Positions 22,287 through 34,974 of a stretch of 64,000 bases of DNA are shown here, one piece after another. The number at the start of each line of letters is the position of its first letter. Position 1 is the first letter of the stretch. Under the pieces are notes generated by a model. It made no database searches and had not been told where the DNA came from. It worked only from the letters and a program-made list of their open reading frames with translations. The translations under genes and the position numbers were made by a program. Origin of the DNA: Chalara sp. BL73 (lineage: Eukaryota > Ascomycota > Leotiomycetes > Helotiales); assembly GCA_918026815.1 (NCBI GenBank), contig CAKJVC010000092.1, positions 868,001 through 932,000 of the forward strand, given 5' to 3'.

Positions 22287-24464
22287 AGTGAGGGATAATT
22301 TAGGATCTCAGTATGCTATGCAGTGGTATAGAGTCTTGTTTTTGACTGTGTTTCTTATCAGCAACCCGCGGCAGTAAACGCTATGGACTAGCCCATATGC
22401 TTGTAGCCGGATAATCGAGAACCAATCTAAATGGTTCAAGGGCTTCCAAGTTGCGGTGAGCGTGATAACGAGCGCTGCAGGTTGGTAAAAGTGTGTATCG
22501 AGATAACACTGCCTCAAAGCTTCTGAGAAATCAAAATCTGGTAGATCTGTTTTTGGATGCTGGCAGATTAGGCCTATTTCTATTGACTTGGTGGTAAGCT
22601 TCTGGCATTTGCAGAAGTGCCCGAGTCAGACTAGCAGATAGGCGGATTTCGTTATCTCATCAGCTTTGAAACAATATCATCATCGTCTGCTGTAATATAT
22701 AGTAGTTGTCGAGTCCTCTTCAGGAGGAGGTGATGTGTTGTTCTCTTGCCAATGGCAGTTTGAGGAAGCAGCTGTGTGACATGGTTTAAAGCAACCAGTG
22801 CTTCAAGTCTCAAAAAGGTGTAGAGGGAGGGATTGAAAGCAAAAGAGATATCACTCACATATTTTCAGCCTGACAGAAGCAATTCAAGCTCTTAACAGAC
22901 GTTCATCCAAAAATTCAATGATGAAGTTCTATCCTAAAAGCATAGGCAAGAATGCAACAGTAGTAGTAGCAGCAGCGGCAGTAGTAGTAGTAGTAATGTT
23001 GGATGCTATTAATGTTCACCCCTTCGTTTATGGGCAGCTCAGCCAGCTCTTAAACCGAAGACAGCCTTTCTCCATGCACTAATCCCAACAAGGCGCTATA
23101 GCGTCATTTGCAATATGGCGGCCGCCTTTCAACTACTGTACTGCTATTCGAAAACAGGGACAAGTCTTGTTGTTCTCTTTGGTCGAGCAATGAACCAAGC
23201 TAGCTCACTTAAACAAATAAAATGGCCCTGTTGCGTCCTCATACCTCTCCTTCTCACGGTCAGTTCCAGACACCGGCCCAGTAAAATGACGAACGCAAAT
23301 GCACTTTGACAATTGGAAGCAATTGATTCGCTAGCTGCGCCTTCCTGAGACTTTTGTTGGTATGCGGTATGCGGTACAGGGGCCCGATGCTCTTTGTGTA
23401 TCGCCCCTCTATTTGACCCCACTGAGAATGAGAGCTCTTTTTCTTCTCCATCTCCATGCATTATCGACCCTCCAGAAACCAGGGAAATGCGGCATTTCTA
23501 CGCAGAATCACCTCATACAAAGCACCCTGATGTTCTATTCTACAATACCATACTTTACCCGGGCTTGATGTCAGCACAGCTAGGACACGGACACGAGGGA
23601 AAAGGAGAAGGCGAATTCGTGATGGGCTCAAAACTTTGAACGGCTGACCGTCAAAACTCAAACCTTCACGTGGTGCCTGAGATGGCTTGCATGCAGACCT
23701 TAGCGTTACCACATGATTCCCCGCAAAGATCATGCGTTGCTACATACATTTGCTCTTCTTGCGTAATACCCAAAAAAGAAAAAGAAAAGACACTAGGAAG
23801 GATGTAAGCCCCGGGGTGGATGTGAGCTTACTACGATCAGTACAGTCTACGGCTCTTCTAGACCAAAGTGCTTTCATTACATTTGCTGTTCTTGTCATTT
23901 GACCTGAGCGATTCTGGTTAGAACGATATATAGATTGATACCATTTCGAGACCTAGGCCGCAATGATACCCATGCAAGTCTTGATCAGATAGCTCCCTCT
24001 TGCACAATAGGCGAATTGGATTTAGAAGCCACGAGGTTCAGCGGTGCCATTTCCTATCCAGTACCTGGATCCCAGGTGTTCGGAAAGGTTTCCAAAGTTT
24101 TCATTAAGGTTCAATCTTGACCGTTCACGGAATCCGCATGCTTTGAGCAAATTTTCCACCTAAGCACGTAACTTCTCAGGTACTCCACAAAGTTCAATTC
24201 CAGACCCAGATGTAGAATAAAGCATCGATTGAAAAAGATGTAGGATACATCTCGAGCTCCGTAACTGCCTGCCAGAAACTCGCAAGCGCCAAAATCATTA
24301 TCTGAAAGATATCCCCAACGCCACGACCCGATACAACGCTCTCCATTTTGGTACCTCTGTTCGAATCGGCAAGATGTGTCTGATACATCTCCGCGAGTCG
24401 AATGGCGCCCCAGAAGCTCCAAATCATACATTTTCTCCGTTCCAACGTTTTCAATCTTGACTCT
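22287..24464. other. Intergenic region between AIM21 and TVP18
   Basis: About 2.2 kb. It holds the AIM21 promoter, a trinucleotide repeat at 22957-22995 and the 3' side of TVP18. Open frames here are short and unlike known families. Confidence 0.55.
22957..22995. repeat. (AGT/AGC)n trinucleotide microsatellite
   Basis: Interrupted AGT and AGC triplets over about 39 bp in a non-coding region upstream of AIM21. Confidence 0.85.
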
Positions 24465-25184
24465 TTAGATGATCATTTGCGCAACACCCTGCCCCCCAAG
24501 TGTCTTGCTTCCCACAAATCCTTGTCCCTTTATTGCAGCAAGTAGATAGAACGCTGCTGCGATCAACAGCAAAACTGCAGCGGCGATCAAGCTTGATGCA
24601 CCACCTAAGACTGGAATGACGCTAATCCATTGGACAAGTGACATAACGGCGTAGATACCTGCCCGCGTGTAGTTCGTGGTAAACCTGCGCATAAACGTAT
24701 CGAACTTGGCAGATGTAGGGCAGATGCGTAGCAGCAAAGGAACCTCAATGAAGACAATAATGAATGAACTTGCACTACACAAAAGTCAGTTTCGGCATAG
24801 AACAAAGAAAAAAGCTGTGATCTTACATGCAGAGAGCTCCAAACAGAATAAGAAGTGAGACATGGAACAGATTCGAGACCCCTACTGCGAAGCAAAGAAA
24901 GATACAGATCACTCCGGTCCTAACATAGCACGTTAGTTCATGGTGAAATCCTCGGCTCATCCGATACGAATAGAATCGCAACCAACAGGCTGCATATATA
25001 TCTATGTTCCGAACTTGCCATACAATTGTCTCCAGTGCGGCATCACATCTCTTTGATTGATGGAGTTCGGACTGCTCACCATTGACCGTAGATACCTACA
25101 TGGCTATGTTAGCATGAAGCTCGAAGATTTCGCAAAAATGCACATACTGAAATTCCTTGTAGCGAACTCCTCCTTAAGAGTCAT
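24465..25184 (-). CDS. TVP18: Golgi apparatus membrane protein Tvp18
   Basis: Four exons on the minus strand: 25184-25148, 25095-25080, 24919-24827 and 24774-24465, giving 151 aa. The second exon is only 16 nt. Junctions rebuild EEFATRNFSIYGQW, TGVICIFLCFAVG and GALCIASSFIIVFIE. The order of four hydrophobic segments (roughly residues 18-35, 37-57, 82-103 and 107-127) and the motif EVPLLLRICPTS match the Tvp18 family. In yeast it is a tetra-spanning protein of late Golgi vesicles associated with Yip proteins. The start at 25184 gives MTLKEEF. There is no sign of damage. Confidence 0.93.
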
Positions 25185-25809
25185 CTTTGCGCTTGCGATA
25201 AGTTTACTTGATAACTGGCCACAATAAGCAACTCTCTTTGTTGCGACTTCTGCTTATCACAACCTGCAGCACGTTGACGATACAAGTGTACAGCGATGGG
25301 TTTGATGTGTTCGATTGATGCACGGTATTTGTTTGTTTTCTTGATACTTGTCAAAAGTTGATGTGTTTGCAGTTTGAGACGCTGGTAGGTTTATTGATGA
25401 GCTCCAGAAACTCTTGCCAAGACACTAGTGATGGGTGAGGCTGAGGCGAGGCGTCACTTCCTGGAGGATGATGTTGATGATAACCAGGCAGTTACAAAAA
25501 TATATTTCTGTTGGATACATCTGGTAAATGGAGAACCCTCAACCTCGCCATCTTCGCCATCTCTCCAAACATGGAGATATATAGGCTCCGCTCATAACAT
25601 ATTTACCATTGTCGCCTAGGCAACGCACTATCACACTATCGGATGGAAAAGAACTGATATTGTTGATTCTCACGGTTTTTTGCATGTACTGCCATGTCAT
25701 TCATTCATTTCTCTCCTCTAAAGAACCAGTATAGGCTTGTAAAAGACTTATCCTTTCCTTCATCCACGTTTCTTCATATCTCGACTATCGTTCTCCTCCA
25801 CCAGACCAT
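25185..25809. other. Intergenic region between TVP18 and NTF2
   Basis: About 625 bp between same-strand genes; no recognised feature beyond the presumed TVP18 promoter and NTF2 3' end. Confidence 0.6.
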
Positions 25810-26512
25810 TTATCCATAAATCAGCTTGAAGATATCGTTGAGGATGAAGTAACTGCCTGCTCCATCGGGAGCAAGTTGGAAAGTCTGACTGTAGTTCATA
25901 GGCTTTTGCTCTTCATCAACCTACAATCCATATTAGTGCCTTTATTGCAATTGTTCGAGGCGAGCTTACCAAGAGTGCGCCGGTAACCAGAATCAAAATC
26001 CAACCAGATGGGGTTGGCTGAGCATCGAGAGTAGAGATTTGATGGGTAATCTTTTGGAATGGAAGGCCCTAGAGACATATATTAGCAAGGGTGTCCGCAC
26101 ACCTGACGTATTATGTCGAGAACATACCGCAAGCTTCTCGATAATTGATGCACTACCATAGACAGCCGCGGACTCGAAGGTCAACATTGAATTCTCCTTC
26201 TGTAGAGTTATTAGCAATTGGGTATAGATTCACTAGGACGATGCTCACGTAGAGGCCGGCCAACAGCTTCCTATCCTGATCGAATTGCGCATAGTAGAAG
26301 TCGGTAAATTGCTCTTCGATGTATAATTAGAGATTTTTCAACATCCGAAAGAGTGACTCTATGCGATCTGCGCATTATTATAGAGAGAAGTGGAATGGTG
26401 TACAGGGCTGGAAATTACGGAACTCACTGGCAATAAAGTTGAAATCGTTAGGATCTGGAGCAGGTTAGCAACGCATTCTAACACATCTTTATGAGGAAAA
26501 CTTACCTGCCAT
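25810..26512 (-). CDS. NTF2: Nuclear transport factor 2
   Basis: Six exons on the minus strand: 26512-26506, 26454-26428, 26313-26249, 26199-26128, 26068-25970 and 25920-25810, giving 126 aa, the usual NTF2 length. The first coding exon has only 7 nt (ATGGCAG). Spliced pieces read MADPNDFNFIAKQFTDFYY, FDQDRKLLAGLY, KENSMLTFESAAVYG, GLPFQKITHQISTLDAQPT and MNYSQTFQLAPDG, ending FILNDIFKLIYG. NTF2 binds Ran-GDP and nuclear-pore FxFG repeats and returns Ran to the nucleus. The compact gene is cut by five introns in 700 bp, the highest intron density in the window. Confidence 0.96.
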
Positions 26513-27885
26513 ATTGACAACTATCTTTGAATGAGTGTTCTGAGAATATTGTCGAGACTTGACTGCGTTGAAATATTTTGGCGGGCGGTTCTCGATGTTG
26601 TTATTGCGAAATGACCCCGCCAACATGGCGCTAACGTTTTACAGATTAGTGTCTTGGCATGTGTGTTTCGTCCGATTTTTCCACAATGCTCATTCTTTTT
26701 TCAAAGACCTTCACAACCAGACAACACGTTGCATTAAATAACACAAAGGAACTGTTACTCAATCCGACTATGGACTAGCATCTATTCTATGGTCACTAGG
26801 TAAACCGACGCTTTCGTTCACACTCCCCTTTACCTATTCACGCATCAAATGATTATACAATCTTCCATTAAGAACGGCCAGCTTAGGAAATTATGCTGAA
26901 ATAACAAAAATTCAAGCTCAACAGTATGAATTGATAGCAGATACGCATTGAAAAATCTCAAGACTTTGTGTGGAATCGCTGCTAACAATTTGGCATTATA
27001 TAGCTATGCGCCGTACACCACAAATTGCCATAGAGAGCGCTCTCTCCGACCTCGCACATCTTCCTGCTCCCATGAGCATCAGATGAAGCTTGTTTCGAAT
27101 AAAGATTTAGTGCCATGTAATATGCGTGCTTAGGAACTGGCTTGAAAGACACCTATTGCTTTACCTTTCAGAACAGCACATGAAGGTCTACCATCAAGGT
27201 GATTAACAGTTATCCTTTAACACACTCCGTCATGTGGAGCTACACATGCCATATAAAAACTTGAAATCAATTCAATGTATACTAGGCCTCTAAAAATCCG
27301 CACAAATATAAAAGAATAGCGGAGACTCACCTTGTCTCGAGACAGATGACGAACTTGTACAGATTGTTTATAAAGCACAGTCACCTAAAATGTACAGATT
27401 GGTATATTGCGTAGTTTTAGATACAATACGAAATTCAATATCGCTTTGATGGAATATGTTTAAGTGACTTAGTGTTACAGCTTTTTCGTGACATTCACCA
27501 CACTGTGCAGCAGCGGCTGACCGCGCGTGCCCCGGTCGACAAAGCCCAAGCTCCGCTCGGCCTCCCAGGGTAGTGCCATAGTACACAATACTGTCTAATT
27601 GAATACTCCAACCGCGCTTTTCTCCAGACTTCATACAACTTCTTAAAATTTCCATAACTAGGTTCTTTCATGGCTTGCTAGAAATATCTCTTGCAGATAC
27701 CTAACTCCAAACGTAGTGCGGAATAGACACGCGCGGTGTGCCTAGAAATCCCACTCCACTTCAGCCTCATTGAGTAATTATTCAACGACCAACGAAATCC
27801 AGGCGCTTCTGACCACGATCCCTATTACAGCTATTGTTAGCTCTCGTTGCAGCTCTGATTGCTGCAGCACGTAGTTGACGAAAGG
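26513..27885. other. Intergenic region between divergent NTF2 and DUF7918 genes
   Basis: About 1.4 kb, AT-rich, with stops in all frames. It should contain both promoters; no tRNA, repeat or relic recognised. Confidence 0.55.
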
Positions 27886-29788
27886 ATGCCTTGCTTCAAA
27901 GGTATTGCTGTATGTGATGCCCATACTAAATCCACTCTATCCGCAAACTCACTAACATCTGCAGGTGAGTGTGCACGCACAAGGAAATCCGCTGCCCGAG
28001 TATTCTGTACAAAAGCAGTCTCGAGTCTCACGTGTGAACGCATACATTCCTGTCCCAAAATCGAAAGATACAACATCCTTGAAGCCGGAGCCTTCGAAGT
28101 TCGCTATCTCAATCACTCTGCTCACACCTGGACTTCCCGTACCGTACTCCACTCCCAAACCATCCACTGCAGACCCAAATCCTAAGCCACAAATTGTCGC
28201 TGGACTACCTGGCTCACTGAACTCACATGGCGGTACTGTTGCTCCATATACACCACTGACGCAATCCGCAAATGAGACAATCGCTGCCTATATCTACTTT
28301 GATGGTCGACCAAAGGAAGAGGTAGCCACGCTCCTGCGTCCCAGCGAAGAAACATGGGTGAATTCGAGATGGGTTCAAGTACCAGCAAGTGAGGGTGGGG
28401 GCTTAGCAGAGCGAGAATTCTTGTTCAGAGAGGTTGGTCTGGAGCGCTGGCTAAATGGTCTTGATCTGGATGGACAAGATGCTGCAGCCAGGATCGAAAA
28501 GCGGCGGCAAAAGTTTGAGAAGCGTCGCAGACGTCGGAGGCAGGAGACCGGTAGCGATGAGGAGATTGCTAATATAATGGGATCACCCAAACCCTCACGA
28601 GCAGGGGTCGTAAAATATGGTGCAGATGAGAGTTCGCCAATTGAGAGACTGCCTGATGATGATGACCTTAGCTCAGATTCCGATGATGATGCGCCGCCAG
28701 AAGCAACCGGACAGATTAAGGTTGCGATGTTTAGGGTTTTGGCATCTGGAGAAATCAAGAGGGGCGAGTACTCACCGCAATTCGACGCACACGACGACGA
28801 TGAGGAAGGTTCCAAGGATAAGATGACGGATGGAGATGGAGCAGATGTTGATCACACAACAAGTTTTGCTAAACCTAAGACCTTGGATCCAAAGACCATC
28901 AGCACTCAAACTGTCACCGGAATTGATGGACCGGATAAACCATATGCCGTCTTTACATTTTTCTATAGAGGTGAACGTATGTCTAAGCCAAATTATTGTG
29001 CATAGTAAAATACTAACATATCTAGGCCAATTACAAAAGATGGGCATCTTAGAATCCAAACAGCAAAAGGCGGCGTCTGGCACAAAGAGACGGTCAACTC
29101 AGCTGGACTTTGGCAGCCTGAATGAATTGACGACAACCGGCACTGTAGGTTTTACGGCCTTCAGGGATAATGATGCCTCCTCTTCTAAGAAAGTCAAGGC
29201 AAAGAAAAGAGCCAACGGAAGCACCGGCCCTGCAATTGACGAAGACAGTGATGAAGAAGACGACGAAGCTGGGGTTGTATCGAAGATGGAGGATGTAGAT
29301 GATAAAGATGTAAAGACATTATTGAATCCCGATGATGCCAAGTACACAGGAGAGCTTGCAGATGGTGTCAATCGAATTAAGGTAAGATTGTTTTCAATAT
29401 CCTTATTCACAAAGCATGTAATGACTTCCTCCCGTAGCTCAAGCGTCAACATTCCGCAGAACCACTAAGTGCTCTGTCCCGAAAATCACCTGGTTCTATT
29501 GGGAGTACTTCTGTAGGAGAAACACCACCGGCGGAGGTAGAGACAGGTCCAGCACCCACTGGACTTCTCCAAAACAGCGTGTTTGGTTCCAGCGTACCTG
29601 ATGATTCTGTTATTGGCAGTCCACTTAAGAAGCACCGAGCCAGCCTTTACGATGTAGATAACGATACGATGCAAAAGCGATTAGGAACAGGTTTTTCGAG
29701 TGGCTTAGATGTGGTAGCAGCAGCCGAAGCAGCCAACTTACCCTTACCAGAGCCGGCGATGAAGGATGGGGACGATGAGGAATTGTGA
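27886..29788 (+). CDS. DUF7918-type fungal protein
   Basis: Four exons: 27886-27909, 27965-28976, 29026-29381 and 29438-29788, giving 580 aa. The short first exon gives MPCFKGIA and joins VSVHAQGNPLPEYS. The globular part has AAYIYFDGRPKEE, WVNSRWVQVP, FLFREVGLERW and a second strand-rich block, IKVAMFRVLASGEIKRGEY to YAVFTFFYRGERQL. This order resembles the fungal DUF7918 family, which has no known biochemical role. Between the blocks lie a very basic run (KFEKRRRRRRQE) that could serve as a nuclear signal, and an acidic DDDDLSSDSDDD segment. The C-terminal third is disordered, Ser/Asp-rich and contains KLKR- and SPLKKH-type sites. A nuclear location is inferred. Confidence 0.82.
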
Positions 29789-30320
29789 AGGTGGCAGGTC
29801 TTAGAATTGAAGCCCTTATGCTTGGGAAGGAACTTACGAATGAAGCATGGAAAACTGGAGAGCAGGCATGCGTGCATAGGATTGTCACATAATGACACAA
29901 TTGCCAGCAAGGGAAGAAAAATATACTGAGCTGTCAGACTTTTGTATCAAGGCATTAAATACCCAGGACGAGCCGTCAACAACTCTGGTTGCATAGAATA
30001 ATACCATACTTCTACGATTTCTCGTACTTTTCTTATGCTCTTCGTGTAGTAGATTTTTGTATTCTCGCCTTCTCGCGGACTAAACATGTCCCTCCGTTTT
30101 TCTGGAGTAGTGAACCCTTACCATGTTCGATACCTGCCTAAAAGAGCTGCCTCAAAGTGGGGTTGGGTGATATTCAGATGCCCGTAAACTCCTCTGGCTT
30201 AGCGCCATCATCTAAATATAAACAAGAAACATCAAAAAATCTCTAATGAGGCTTCTAATGTTTTCTAATCACCTACTATCCTCATCCCTTTAAATTAGCT
30301 TCGCTATATTGACATCCAAC
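29789..30320. other. Intergenic spacer
   Basis: About 530 bp between same-strand genes, with no recognised feature. Confidence 0.6.
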
Positions 30321-32397
30321 ATGTTCCAGAATTTAGCTCGTCTACGCTTGCTTAGTCTAGTCTTGGGATCCGCTCTAGCCGAGCAAGCTGTTTTTAGAGG
30401 AGGACCTGTCAATCCGCTCGATGATGAATTTGCAAAGTTTGTTGACGAGGCCCTGGCAGATTGGCATGTGCCGGGTGTGGCAGTAGGCGTTATTGATGGG
30501 GATGAGGTGTTTACACAGGTTAGTGTAGTATCTCGTTTTTGGACGGCAAAGGGGATAGAGCATTATCATTCGAATGGCAAGTAATGCATATAAAAGGCTA
30601 TAGAGATGCCATTGACCCATTTGAACTAAACTTAAAAAATGATTGTGGGTTCTTTAGAACATAAGGAGTCATGCGAGGCGGGCTCATTGAGGCTTTGTCT
30701 TTTCTGGAATTTTAAATCATCTATTTGTTCACTTCGATTTGCAGTGGCCATTCCTCTAAATTTGGACGTATTCTCTCCACAAGCTTGTTACCTTCAACAT
30801 GGCTCATGGTCAATTGCATTAGGGGTACGGAATAGCACGCTTTCCAGACACACCAGTCACACCATCAACCCTCTTTTGGGGTGGCTCAACCACCAAGGCA
30901 TTCACAGCATCAGCACTATCATTCCTCGTTGATGACAACGAGAGATACCCAGAAGTGCAATGGAAGACTCCAGTCTCCGACCTCATCAGAGAAGATTTTG
31001 TTCTTACTGATCCATGGGCGACTACCCACATCACCATAGAAGACATCCTATCTCATCGCACTGGTCTCCCGCGACATGATTTGAGCTATGGCGGCTCGCA
31101 GGATACACTAAAGACCCTGGTTCAAAGCCTTCGACACTTACCACTTACGGCTGAGCCGAGGACAAAGTATCAGTATTGTAATATCATGTTTATGGTTGCA
31201 TCTTATCTTGTTGAGACCTTGGAAGGGAAGTGGTTGGGAGACGTATTAAAGGAGCGTATTTGGGAGCCTCTAGGAATGTACTCGACTGTAGGTTTTTCCC
31301 TATCTATGAGTTGTTTCGAGATACCCTGAAAGTCGAAAGCCCCAACTCAAAAGTATGGCCATGGCACAACTTTTGACCTCTCTTTCCGCTAAGCCATTTT
31401 GGTTTTCGAAGGTACTCAAATGCTAACGCTATCCTCCTCAGTTCCTCGCTGAAAAAGATGCAGAAGCCTCCAAACTTCCTATAGCCGCCGGCTATGCGTG
31501 GAATAACTCATCCTTCCACGCCATCCCAACAATCAACCTTACGCTCATCAGCGGTGCTGGGGCCATAATCTCCAACGTGCTCGACTACTCCAAATGGATC
31601 AAATCCATGATCGACTCATCTCCTCCATTATCTGCCTCCGCCCACAAGGCCCTCCGAACCGGCCGCACTCTTACAGGCGAGTCACCTTGGTCAACTGGAG
31701 AGCAATCGTACGCCCTCGGCTGGATCAAGGGAGTCTGCAGAGGCCACGAATTCATCGCGCACGACGGGTCCACCGACGCCTTCGGGACAGCCGTTATGAT
31801 CTTTCCAGCGCTAAAATACGGCATCGTGGCCTTTGCGAACACGGCTGGAACGGGAAATGCGCTTAATGAGATTTTGGCCTGGAAGTTGATCAATGACAAG
31901 CTAAAGGTGCCTGAGCGTTCGAGGTATGATTTTGGCAAACTGTAAGCACCTATTTCTTCTATATGGAGGCACCGAAAACTGATTAAACGGCGCGCAGCCA
32001 GCGAGATGGCTTCAAGCTAGCGGAGGACCGTTACAACAACGCGATCAACATCTCCTTCCCGTCACTCCCCGACCCGCCGCTTCCGCTTCCAGTCCCCCTG
32101 CTTAACTACACAGGCACGTATTTCCACCCCGCGTTCCGCAACGTCACGCTTGTGCTCAAAGACGACGCGCTGTTTATCAACCGCACAGACGCTACGTGGC
32201 GGGTGACGATCCAGCTCGAACATGTGTCCGGGAACTACTTCATGGCGTATGTGAGCAGGGGCATTGACCTGTCGATATACAAGCAGGCGCTGCCGGCCGA
32301 ATTTGAGGTGGGCAGCGACGGCGTGGTGAGGAAGCTGGGTGTGGCGGAGGAATCGGAGATGAGAGGGGAGAAGATTTGGTTTAACCGGGTTGCGTGA
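30321..32397 (+). CDS. Secreted beta-lactamase-like serine hydrolase
   Basis: Four exons: 30321-30518, 30823-31287, 31442-31941 and 31998-32397, giving 520 aa. The N-terminus MFQNLARLRLLSLVLGSALA is a plausible signal peptide. The beta-lactamase/transpeptidase fold shows the catalytic SxxK as S88-T-T-K91, YxN as Y184-C-N186 and a late HDG in FIAHDGSTDAFG. Members of this fungal group (class C-like, PF00144) act as esterases or peptidases rather than antibiotic resistance enzymes, and the substrate here is unknown. The C-terminal region (RYNNAINISF, LLNYTGTY) matches the extra domain often attached in these proteins. The first intron, 304 nt, is long for this genome but joins FTQ to GYGIARFPDTP exactly. 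Confidence 0.9.
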
Positions 32398-33356
32398 AGT
32401 TTGGGTTTCGGAGAAGAAGAAAAAAAGAATAAGATGCGACGAGAGGCAATGAAGGAAAACGGTGTTTGGGAGCAGCGGGGCAAACACAATATGGATGTTT
32501 GTGGAACGAAGAACTGAGGGGTGTGCTACACTTCTACAGAGGATATTTGAAGAACATAATATAGCGCGGATAAATTTACGTACGGCCATCATTACGGCTC
32601 TGAACAGCCACGCTTGTATCAATTATCTTTCTACAAAATAAAAAGTAACCCACTGCTCTAAGCCGACAGCAATAGGACCGTGGGATTCCATGATTTAGTG
32701 CCCGTAGCTCCGAATGATCACTAGAGCTTCTATGTGAGCTAGATCGAGGAAACCAGGTTTGGCGGCCACGATAGATTCATGCTTCAGATCAGGGGCTAAA
32801 AGGTGTAGAGAGGGTAGTGACGAAACCCCTTATTTAAGCGAGGCTTAAACCCATAATTTTTCCATGGGCACGAGCCAGCTAACCTTCCTATAAGTAAGGA
32901 ACCACTATTCCCTCCATTCAATACGGTTCTCGAGGTAAGAGAGGCTATTCAGCAGTCATACGGCGAGTTTATAACTTAGCGTGAGCCACTGCAATCAGTG
33001 GTCAGCAAACCTACCACCTGACCGAGAGAGAAATAAAATATAGACATACAAGCAATCTCACGACGCAAATCTTTAGATTCCTCTAATAGATCAAGCCAAT
33101 GCTCCACTTACTTGTGCGCGTCTACGCGTTTTATTTTTATAGATCCTCTTCATCCCTACGCCGAGCTCCTCCCATATTCAATAACACATGTCGCAGTAAG
33201 AGAGGTAGAGTAAAAAAACATTAAACCCCCCCAAGGAAGGCAAATAACTGGAGCTACACTGGAAGCAAGCCAGCTAAGAAGATCTAGGACAATCTAAAAT
33301 GACCAAGCTCCAAAAAGACCGCTTGTGTATGCTTGCGAGGAACGAGTTAGGTTTCC
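32398..33356. other. Intergenic region, left edge of a degenerate island
   Basis: About 960 bp with many stops in all frames; no recognised gene, RNA or repeat. Confidence 0.55.
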
Positions 33357-34176
33357 TTAAGATCCATAGGTAGGCACGTTTGTAAATCCATCACCTGCAT
33401 CGGGTAGCCGGGCATTATCACCAACTCTGCAGCTTGCTATAAACTCGCCGGTGATACCGACAACCTCGAGAATTAAGAATAATAGGGTAATGCAAGGCAG
33501 CACAAAGACGTCCCGTTTCGTGACTTCGAAGGCGGCGGCGAGAAATTGCCATGTGAGAGAGAGGATGGTCAGGCCGAGACAGACACATAGGCATATATAA
33601 CTATATTTATCTCTAATTAGTGATATATTCAGCGCCATGTAACAATGGGAACTTACAATGACCCGGATCTCAGGACTTGAGGTCCAGATTGGAGGTTCTG
33701 AACACCGAGGAGAAACGTGTGGTACATGAATATGGCACCTCCAACAAAGAGTCTGTATTTCCGTCAGCCGTAAATTTGCCTTGAGCATAATCGAAACATA
33801 CCCTAAAAGAACGCCAGGTGACATGTCCTTCACCTCGCGAAGGTAGCAAGTAACGGTGAACAATATGAGCATAGATAGGGGGCCTGCAAGTTGTCCTGCG
33901 CTTTGAAGTACAGGAGAAATGCCGTTATGCACAATCCTCCAACAAGAGAAGCCAAAACGGCTTGAACCAAAGCTACCAAGAGAGCGATGCTCATTCCAGA
34001 AAGGCGTCTTTCAGTTTTCCGCTGCTTCAGATAGTATAGAGCGGCAGGGCTGAGAAGTTGCTCTCTGGGGAGCTTTGTCGATCGCCAGCTGTCACAGGAA
34101 CAACTAGCGTCAGGAAAGCCAATGTACTTGCGGCTAACCTGTGTGATAGAGAGATCGGAGGTGGTTGCCCTGACAT
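33357..34176 (-). pseudogene. Multi-pass membrane protein gene with an apparent frameshift
   Basis: On the minus strand, pieces 34176-34139, 34088-33802, 33752-33657 and 33600-33357 join at good GT-AG sites. They give MSGQPPPISLSHS, LLSPAALYYLKQRKTERR, several hydrophobic segments (SIALLVALVQAVLASLVGG, MLILFTVTCYL, LFVGGAIFMYHTFLLG, YICLCVCLGLTILSLTW and LPCITLLFLILEVVGI) and a C-terminus ending NVPTYGS. The second piece needs a one-base shift at the five-G run 33878-33882; otherwise it stops at once. So the gene is broken, or the base call is wrong. Five membrane segments and lack of a familiar motif leave the family unknown. Coding-like sequence may continue upstream to 34974. Confidence 0.5.
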
Positions 34177-34222
34177 CCGAATTCGGGAGTTGTTTGGATG
34201 TAATTTCCCGACTTTCCTTTCC

Positions 34223-34974
34223 TCATGGTGCCAGGAGCAATATTTCATCTGGTAGACATGTACTGATTCTACAAGTTGCCCATGTGTGGAGATATACGGG
34301 CTCACCACCTTGTAGTACCCAGATTCCATAACTTTGACTGCATAATACAGCGCTTCTATGGCGGGTTTGATGCCAACAGAACGAAAAGATGCTGGTTCCT
34401 AGGGAGACAATTTTGTTGATCGGAACCACAGACAACATTGGGTTACTGAAGCCATGTACATTGGGAAGTTTGCTCGATTCCCGCCTGTGCTTTCCCTTCT
34501 ATTGCCTTATGATACAGATATTGTTCTCTGCGGTTGCAGGCGTAGCTCAATATCCGGTCAACCTCCACACCTTTTTCTTCCAGTATCTGAGGGTGCTTGC
34601 CCCAGTTAAAGCCTGTTGGAAATATGCCAAAGGGTGCAACTACTGATGTTGACTTGGTCTCTTCAGCGGGCGGAAATTCCTCTTCGAATGCTTTTGGTAA
34701 TTTCAATTCTGCTTCGCAAGCCAGCCGGTGTTGTTCTAGACTTAAAAATTAAGTGGATCTAGTTCATCCATGGCAGCTCGGAGATATTTTGCTCGAAACC
34801 CCTCCTTATATTGTATGTAGTGTATAAGATAATGCAAGACCTCTTGCTCTGCAAACCTGACGTGTCGATACAGTCCTCTGATTGCTTGCTGTCGTAATGG
34901 TGGCCGGGCTCGCAGATATTCTGCCATACAGGATACTTCGCTCTTCATTGTATCTGGCATCAAAATATCCAAGC
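34223..34974 (-). other. Coding-like but broken sequence upstream of the membrane-protein locus
   Basis: Minus-strand frames here read as plausible protein but do not join cleanly. One (34972-34742) contains EYLRARPPLRQQAIRGLYRH. A second (about 34740-34443) contains KAFEEEFPPAEETKS. A third, after a TAG acceptor near 34400, contains SVGIKPAIEALYYAVKV and leads toward the membrane gene. The phases between them disagree. This could be the decayed 5' part of the same gene or a separate relic. I do not recognise the family. Confidence 0.35.

Noticed and set aside
28375..28815. 146-residue minus-strand Ser-rich frame
   Set aside because: Shadow of the acidic segment of the DUF7918 gene.
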